This document shows, one piece after another, positions 59,068 to 64,000 of a DNA stretch of 64,000 bases. Where the stretch lies: assembly GCA_023410475.1 (NCBI GenBank), contig JAEYPS010000021.1, positions 96,738-160,737 on the forward strand, given 5' to 3'. The notes beneath the pieces were generated by a model. That model saw only the letters and a list, made by a program, of their open reading frames with translations, searched no databases and was not told where the DNA came from. Position 1 is the stretch's first letter, and each line of letters starts with the position of its first letter. This DNA is from Bacillota bacterium. GTDB taxonomy: Bacteria > Bacillota > Clostridia > Christensenellales > SZUA-584. The position numbers and the translations under genes were made by a program.

Positions 59068-59748
59068 ATGTCCAAATATATACTTGTAATAGACGACGAC
59101 AAAAACATATGCGAGGTCATAAAGCTTTATCTGCAAAAAGAAGGCTATAAGGTAACGCTCGCTTACGACGGGCAGGCGGGGCTTGACGAGTTTGCGCGCG
59201 AGACTCCCGAGCTTATCGTGCTCGATATAATGATGCCGAGAAAAGACGGCTGGGAAGTGCTCAAGCAGATACGCAAGACGAGCGATGTTCCTGTAATAAT
59301 GCTCACCGCGAAGGGCGAGACGTTCGATAAGGTTTTAGGGCTCGAGCTAGGCGCCGACGATTACATCGTAAAGCCGTTCGACCCGAAGGAATTTATCGCA
59401 AGGGTAAAGGCGGTAACGAGAAGGGCCAACAAGCAGGAAGAAGAGATAAGCGAGATAGCCTTTGAAGACCTTGTAATAAATATGACGAACTATACCGTTA
59501 CATACAAAAACGAGATAGTCGAGATGCCTCCGAAGGAAATAGAGCTTTTGTCGTTTCTTGCGTCTCACCCCAATAAGGTGTTTACCCGCGAGCAGCTTTT
59601 GCAGCAGGTTTGGGATTTCGAGTTTTTCGGCGACTCGCGCACCGTTGACGTTCACATAAAGCGCCTCCGAAAGAAACTGTATGATCAGGGGCCTAACTGG
59701 GAGATCAAGACGGTATGGGGCGTGGGATATAAATTCGAGGTCAGATAA
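59068..59748 (+). CDS. OmpR-family response regulator (WalR/PhoP-like)
   Basis: A 226-residue regulator. Receiver: IDDDKN, phosphoacceptor D53 in LIVLDIMMPRKDG, the Thr in MLTAKGE and Lys in DDYIVKPF; winged helix: PPKEIELLSFLASHPNKVF and DSRTVDVHIKRLRKKL, ending VWGVGYKFEV. It resembles WalR and ResD most. The stop and the kinase start share one base (TAATG). The linked HtrA gene is a likely target, as in CssRS systems, but no repeat site was identified. Confidence 0.94.
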   Translation: MSKYILVIDDDKNICEVIKLYLQKEGYKVTLAYDGQAGLDEFARETPELIVLDIMMPRKDGWEVLKQIRKTSDVPVIMLTAKGETFDKVLGLELGADDYIVKPFDPKEFIARVKAVTRRANKQEEEISEIAFEDLVINMTNYTVTYKNEIVEMPPKEIELLSFLASHPNKVFTREQLLQQVWDFEFFGDSRTVDVHIKRLRKKLYDQGPNWEIKTVWGVGYKFEVR

Positions 59749-61229
59749 TGGGTAAGTCGCTGTTCCTGCGCATGTTGTTCGTATATCTTCTTATTATACT
59801 TATAGCGTTCACGCTTGTGGGCGGCATTTTTTTCAACACCCAGAAAAGCAATTTTCTCGACTCGCAGATGGATAAAATGATAGAAAAGGCGAAGGAGATT
59901 AACGGCTGGGTCGTGGAAAACTATTACGGAAGGATGCCGGGCAGCGAGCTTACCGCAAAACTTTCAAATAAAGCGCTGGAAGAGGGCACTGTAATATGGC
60001 TTATAAGCAATCTGGGAATTATATATAAATTTGTCGACCCTGAAAACAAGGGAAACATAGACGAAAAGGTTTCCGCGAATATGCTTACGAAGAGCATGTC
60101 TGGTCTATATGAGGCCACGCAGCAAGGGCGTAGCGCGAAACAGGTGTCAAATGTTGACAATACATTTGAAGGAGCCGTGATGTCGGTAGCGATTCCTCTT
60201 AAAGTGCAGCACCCGATAACTCAGGAGGATGAGATTGCGGGCGCAGTAATCGTGCACAAAGAAGTCGGCGATTTTAACGTAGGCATCAACAACATATTCC
60301 GTCAGGTGTTTTTTCCGCTTTTTATATCTGTGATATTCGCGTCGATGCTCGTATTCATACTGTCGAGGTACATCGTGCGGCCTATAAAGGCTATATCCGT
60401 GGCCGCAACCGAGCTGTCAAGGGGAAACCTTGACTGGAGAGTAAAGCCTCAGACACAGGACGAGATAGGCGAGCTCGCGCTGGCGTTCAACAAAATGGCG
60501 AAGGAGTTAAAGCTGCAGGACGCTCTTCGCAATTCGTTTATCGCTAACGTTTCTCACGAGCTTCGCACGCCGCTTGCTTCTGTTCAGGGCTTCATACAGG
60601 GTATGCTGGACAGGGCGATAGAAGTGGAGGACAGGGATAAGTACTTAGAGATTGTGCTCGGCGAGACAAAGAGGATGAACGCTCTTATAACCGATCTTTT
60701 GAACCTCGCGAAAATAGAATCAGGGCAGTTCCCGATGGAGTTCAGCGAATTCGACATCAACGAGCTTATACGGCGCTGTATTATAGTGTTTGAGCAGAGA
60801 ATAGAGGAGAAGAAGCTAATTGTTGATATTCAGCTCGGCGAAGGCAAACTTCTTGTATGGGCGGACGCGGATAGAATATCGCAGGTCGTAACTAATCTCA
60901 TAGACAATGCCGTCAAGTTTTCATATGAGGGCGGGCAGCTCAAGGTTTGGACTCACTGCGTTGAAAACAGGGTATATGTAAACGTCGCGGACACGGGTGA
61001 GGGCATACCCCCAGACGAGCAGCCATACGTTTTCGAGCGTTTTTATAAGGTCGACAAGTCACACAGCAGAAGCAAGCCGGGAACGGGCATAGGGCTTTCC
61101 ATAGCAAAAAGGATAATAGCGCAGCACCAAGAAAGCATCACTCTGAAATCGGCGCAAGGAAAGGGGTCTGTATTTACGTTTACACTCACGCGCTCACTTA
61201 CAAAGAATGAAAAAAACAGAAACAAGTAA
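59748..61229 (+). CDS. Membrane sensor histidine kinase with HAMP domain
   Basis: A 493-residue kinase. TM1 is about residues 8-30, an outer sensor domain of about 150 residues follows (probably PAS-like fold), TM2 about 185-205, then HAMP (RPIKAISVAATELSRGNLDW), the H-box NVSHELRTPL with H270, and the ATPase domain with DNAVKFS, DTGEGIP and GTGIGLSIAKRI. No cytoplasmic PAS domain is present, unlike WalK, so the closer models are ResE, PhoR or CssS. GAGGT overlaps the regulator end. The HtrA gene starts 86 bases downstream. Confidence 0.94.
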   Translation: MGKSLFLRMLFVYLLIILIAFTLVGGIFFNTQKSNFLDSQMDKMIEKAKEINGWVVENYYGRMPGSELTAKLSNKALEEGTVIWLISNLGIIYKFVDPENKGNIDEKVSANMLTKSMSGLYEATQQGRSAKQVSNVDNTFEGAVMSVAIPLKVQHPITQEDEIAGAVIVHKEVGDFNVGINNIFRQVFFPLFISVIFASMLVFILSRYIVRPIKAISVAATELSRGNLDWRVKPQTQDEIGELALAFNKMAKELKLQDALRNSFIANVSHELRTPLASVQGFIQGMLDRAIEVEDRDKYLEIVLGETKRMNALITDLLNLAKIESGQFPMEFSEFDINELIRRCIIVFEQRIEEKKLIVDIQLGEGKLLVWADADRISQVVTNLIDNAVKFSYEGGQLKVWTHCVENRVYVNVADTGEGIPPDEQPYVFERFYKVDKSHSRSKPGTGIGLSIAKRIIAQHQESITLKSAQGKGSVFTFTLTRSLTKNEKNRNK

Positions 61230-61315
61230 CGTATTGTTTACGGCTCGTTACCATTTTGTTCAAATAATATGTATACAATAATGAAAACAAAAGATAATAT
61301 TTGTTGGAGGTAGCA

Positions 61316-62647
61316 ATGGATACAAACGATTACAGATCTGACGATGATCGCAGTCAATACGGCGCCGGGCAGGATTATAATCAGCAGGGCGGCGTTTATA
61401 ATAGCGGCTACTACGCAGCCCAGCCGGGTTCTTACGGCAGAGACGGCGGGAAAAAAAGCAGAAAAGCGTTCGCGTTTTTTATGGCGTTTTTAATGGTCTT
61501 GTGCCTCGCGGCAGGCGGCGTATTTACGGCATATGTAATAATGCCGGGAATACAACCTTCATTACCCGGGAGCGAGGTTGCGGCGGTGTCCCCCGGACAA
61601 AACCAGCCCGAGGGCGATAATGGCAGCCCGGGCGGCCTTACAACGCAGTCTCCGGAAATAGGGGGGCAGGCGCCCAGCATCGATTATTCTCAAAGCCCGA
61701 TAGTGCAGATTGCAAAAGAAGTAGGGCCCACAGTCGTCGGCGTAGCGGTCAGCGCGCAGAGGCCGTCGTTCGGATACGACTCAGCGGAGGAGCAATACGG
61801 CTACGGCTCAGGATTTATAATTTCATCCGACGGATATATAGTAACAAACAATCATGTTGTAGCCGGCGGCGACACTGTAAGAGTTGTGCTGTTTGACGGG
61901 AAAGAATATCAGGCGCGTCTTGTAGGCGCCGACGCAACTACCGACCTTGCCGTTATCAAAGTAGAAGCTCAAGGGTTAACGCCGGCGGCGCTTGGCGACT
62001 CCGAAAGGCTGGAGGTGGGCGAGACTGTCGTAGCGATAGGCAACCCTTTAGGCTCCGAGCTTGCGGGCAGCGTCACATCCGGCATAGTCAGCGCTCTTAA
62101 CAGGGAGATATCCACCAACGGATACAGCCAGAAGTATATACAGACAGACGCGGCCATAAACCCCGGCAACAGCGGTGGGCCGCTGGTAAACCTTAAAGGC
62201 GAGGTTATCGGAATAAACACGCTTAAGAAAACCCTCGCCGGTTTCGACGACTATGGCATACCGATAGGCACAGAGGGCATCGGCTTTGCGATACCGGTAT
62301 CTTCGGCTAAGCCGATAATTGAGCAGCTTATTACAAAAGGAAGCGTGGAGCGCCCCGGAATAGGCATTACCTGCACCGTAGACCTTACGAACAGATACAA
62401 TCCGGCAGGCTCGCCGGAGGGCGTGACGGTAATAACGGTAACGGCCGATGGACCCGCTGACCTCGCGGGAATCAAGCCATCCGATATAATTACTTCAATA
62501 GAAGGCATTGCGGTAAAAACAGTTGAGGAACTTACAGGCGTCATACAATCGCATAAGGTCGGCGAGGTTTTGAATCTCATAGTCTGGAGGGCAGGCAGCG
62601 ATTATAAGGCAAGGGTCACCGTAGGGGATCTTAATAAAATGGGCTGA
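61316..62647 (+). CDS. HtrA-type serine protease with PDZ domain
   Basis: A 443-residue membrane-anchored protease for outer-surface protein quality control. A cytoplasmic, Gly/Tyr/Asn-rich tail (about 1-45) precedes one membrane segment (about 52-75) and a Pro/Gly/Ser linker; the trypsin-like domain has H180 in TNNHVVAGG, D210 in ATTDLAVIK and S286 in NPGNSGGPL; a single PDZ domain follows (about 350-440: GVTVITVTADGPADLAGIKP). The ATG at 61316 has GGAGG upstream; a codon five earlier is a weaker start. It probably belongs to the regulon of the preceding two-component system. Confidence 0.94.
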   Translation: MDTNDYRSDDDRSQYGAGQDYNQQGGVYNSGYYAAQPGSYGRDGGKKSRKAFAFFMAFLMVLCLAAGGVFTAYVIMPGIQPSLPGSEVAAVSPGQNQPEGDNGSPGGLTTQSPEIGGQAPSIDYSQSPIVQIAKEVGPTVVGVAVSAQRPSFGYDSAEEQYGYGSGFIISSDGYIVTNNHVVAGGDTVRVVLFDGKEYQARLVGADATTDLAVIKVEAQGLTPAALGDSERLEVGETVVAIGNPLGSELAGSVTSGIVSALNREISTNGYSQKYIQTDAAINPGNSGGPLVNLKGEVIGINTLKKTLAGFDDYGIPIGTEGIGFAIPVSSAKPIIEQLITKGSVERPGIGITCTVDLTNRYNPAGSPEGVTVITVTADGPADLAGIKPSDIITSIEGIAVKTVEELTGVIQSHKVGEVLNLIVWRAGSDYKARVTVGDLNKMG

Positions 62648-62697
62648 TAACATACGTTATTGAAAGCAAAAGCAAAGCAATATGAAGACAATAAGAG

Positions 62698-62731
62698 CCC
62701 CCGGTCTAATGCTAGACCGGGGGTTATTCTT
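62698..62731. terminator. Terminator between convergent htrA and MBL genes
   Basis: CCCCCGGTCTA (62698-62708) and TAGACCGGGGG (62713-62723) are perfect 11-bp complements around ATGC. TTATTCTT follows on the plus strand; leftward the tail is less T-rich. It should mainly end the htrA transcript. Confidence 0.85.
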
Positions 62732-62755
62732 CACAGCGGAAGAAAATAACGCTTT

Positions 62756-63643
62756 TTAGTTTGCCGCCGCTTTCTCTAGTTTTATAATGATGGTTTTACC
62801 GTCGGATATAAAAGTGATGCCGCCTGAAATATCCGTCCTTAAAATATCCGCTTCATATTCTCCGAGCAAAAAGAGAGTTTCTTCGTGAGGGTGCCGATAA
62901 GAATTACCTTCACCGCAGCTGATGACCGCATATTCGGGGGAAGCGATCTTAAGAAAAGCCTCGGATGTACCCGTTGAAGAGCCATGATGCGCTACTTTCA
63001 AAACGTCGGCATCAAAATCAAAACCGCTCTTTATCAATTCTTTTTCGGCTTTACGCTCCATGTCTCCTGTAAACAAAAATTCACTGTCTAAATAGTCTAG
63101 AAATATGACTATACTTTCGTTGTTTGCGTCATGTTCAGCGTCTCGCGCCGGGGAGACGATAGTACAAAGAGCAGCTCCTAAACTGAATTCTATGCCTGCA
63201 TACGCTTCAATAACAGGTATGTCTTCAGCCTCTATAACACTCATAAGCTTTTTGTATGTTTTTGAATCGGACCGGGTGTCAGCCATGTAGACCGCGCCTA
63301 CTTTGTAATTTTCAATAACGGAAACAATACCGCCTATATGATCTTCATGAGGATGCGTCGCTACGAGAAAATCGATATCTTCGATCCGCTGTTCTCGAAG
63401 CTTTTTGAGCACAGCGTCCGCGCTTGCTTTGGAAGCGGCGTCTATAAGCATAGTATCGTCACCGTGCGTTACGAGTATGCTGTCGCCTTGGCCTACGTCG
63501 ATTACCGTAACGACGAGAGCGGCGTCATAGGCAGCTGACTCAGCCGGCTGTTGCGTTATGCTTGAAGCATAAATATATAAAGCAAGAAAAAGACATACAA
63601 CAATGCATATTGCGGCTATGATTTTATAACGCTTATTTGACAT
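62756..63643 (-). CDS. ComEC/Rec2-like MBL-fold protein, exported
   Basis: A 295-residue metallo-beta-lactamase-fold protein with one N-terminal membrane segment (about 6-27) that anchors or secretes it. The fold has VIDVGQGDSILVTHGDDTMLID, the metal-binding HPHEDHIGG, LFTGDMERKAE and VAHHGSSTG, as in the C-terminal domain of ComEC, whose homologues act as nucleases or phosphodiesterases on DNA. It stands alone, without the ComEC channel, and is not the YycJ protein of WalRK operons, which has no signal. AGGAGG precedes the ATG. DNA degradation at the surface or competence are possible roles. Confidence 0.9.
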   Translation of the reverse strand: MSNKRYKIIAAICIVVCLFLALYIYASSITQQPAESAAYDAALVVTVIDVGQGDSILVTHGDDTMLIDAASKASADAVLKKLREQRIEDIDFLVATHPHEDHIGGIVSVIENYKVGAVYMADTRSDSKTYKKLMSVIEAEDIPVIEAYAGIEFSLGAALCTIVSPARDAEHDANNESIVIFLDYLDSEFLFTGDMERKAEKELIKSGFDFDADVLKVAHHGSSTGTSEAFLKIASPEYAVISCGEGNSYRHPHEETLFLLGEYEADILRTDISGGITFISDGKTIIIKLEKAAAN

Positions 63644-63902
63644 GCTGTCCTCCTGAGGTACTTATATAAGAAGCTTGGTTGATCGTTCATAATAAATATA
63701 TGATGATATGTATCAATCTATATAAGATTTTATTGCCTTAGCTCAGCGATGTCAAACGGATTCCCAAAGAATTAGTTGCTGCTGATTTACCATAAAGCAG
63801 ATTTAAAATTATGAATAAAACACTTTAAATATTATTAACATAATCTAAAAAAGAACGATTAAATATTTATATCAAAAGCAATAAAAATGGGATAAAAACG
63901 TG
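63644..63902. other. AT-rich stretch before the right-edge promoter
   Basis: About 260 bases with no gene. The left part must hold the promoter of the leftward MBL gene. The right part (about 63800-63900) is rich in A and T runs, as in UP elements of strong promoters. Confidence 0.4.
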
Positions 63903-64000
63903 TTGACAACGCGGGGGTGAATTTGGTAGTATATTTAAGCGCTCGCTTGAGGGCGCTATAAGAACCTTGTAAAAACGGCATAAAGCAAACAGGAGCATTA
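63903..64000 (+). promoter_or_regulatory. Strong promoter and leader, possibly of an rRNA operon
   Basis: TTGACA (63903-63908), 18-base spacer, TAGTAT (63927-63932). The transcript would begin with a GC-rich hairpin (GCGCTC and GAGGGCGC, 63939-63956) and contain AAGAACCTTGTAAAAACGGC (63961-63980), which resembles the boxA-like GAACCTTGAAAACTGC element found ahead of 16S rRNA genes in Clostridia. The window ends before any rRNA sequence, so this is inference. Confidence 0.45.

Noticed and set aside
62756..63643. YycJ/WalJ identity for the MBL protein near the two-component system
   Set aside because: It has an N-terminal membrane segment and ComEC-type motifs (VIDVGQGDS, AHHGSS), unlike the cytoplasmic YycJ.
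1..64000. tRNA genes, CRISPR arrays, insertion sequences, prophage or integrative elements
   Set aside because: Intergenic gaps are short; none shows a cloverleaf, regularly spaced repeats, transposase or integrase frame, or flanking direct repeats that I can recognise.

Overview
The window reads as chromosomal DNA of a spore-forming, low-to-moderate-GC Firmicute, most likely class Clostridia. The evidence is spoIVA and cwlD (spore formation), a ctsR-mcsA-mcsB-clpC operon with a CtsR box, FabK as enoyl-ACP reductase, a Gram-positive type lipoprotein and ABC transporter repertoire, strong AGGAGG ribosome sites, frequent ATA (Ile) and AGG (Arg) codons, and no outer-membrane genes. I cannot name genus or species. 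Genes are intact and densely packed. I see no transposase, phage gene, CRISPR array, tRNA or rRNA gene inside the window.

Layout. 1-4.0 kb: a leftward GH13 alpha-glucosidase / GH36 alpha-galactosidase pair. 4.2-5.4 kb: small membrane proteins and a YfcE-type phosphoesterase. 5.4-10.6 kb: a leftward two-component system followed by an ABC exporter, with a strongly patterned regulatory region between them. 10.6-19.2 kb: an alpha-glucoside uptake and phosphorolysis locus: araC-pgmB leftward, divergent from a binding protein, two MalF/MalG-type permeases, a GH65 phosphorylase and a DUF624 membrane protein rightward. GH65 enzymes release beta-glucose-1-phosphate and PgmB converts it to glucose-6-phosphate. 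No ATPase is encoded here, so a shared MsmX/MalK-type ATPase elsewhere is inferred. 19.3-22.0 kb: a TetR regulator and a GH3 beta-glucosidase lipoprotein.

22.1-31.1 kb is housekeeping: cysS, small membrane proteins, tsaD, cwlD and the CtsR stress operon. A YcaQ-like DNA glycosylase and spoIVA follow. 34.1-44.1 kb is a complete malonyl-CoA and type II fatty acid synthesis cluster: a MarR regulator, then accB-accC-accD-accA-fabH-acpP-fabK-fabD-fabG-fabF-fabZ. Two related palindromes sit just downstream of the marR and accB promoters and look like operators for the MarR protein. 44.3-50.6 kb: a GGDEF protein, metF, a split cobalamin-dependent methionine synthase (separate reactivation domain plus MetH) and a PHP phosphoesterase.

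50.7-54.9 kb holds the most unusual gene: one polypeptide joining an AMP-dependent acyl ligase, an acyl carrier protein and a PLP alpha-oxoamine synthase, four bases ahead of galE. It should activate an acid, load it on its own carrier and condense it with an amino acid to an aminoketone, as serine palmitoyltransferase does in sphingolipid synthesis. The product is unknown. 55.0-63.6 kb: VanY-type carboxypeptidase, mutS2, DUF523, a two-component system with an HtrA protease, and a ComEC-like MBL-fold protein. The last ~100 bases resemble the promoter and leader of an rRNA operon that would begin past the right edge.
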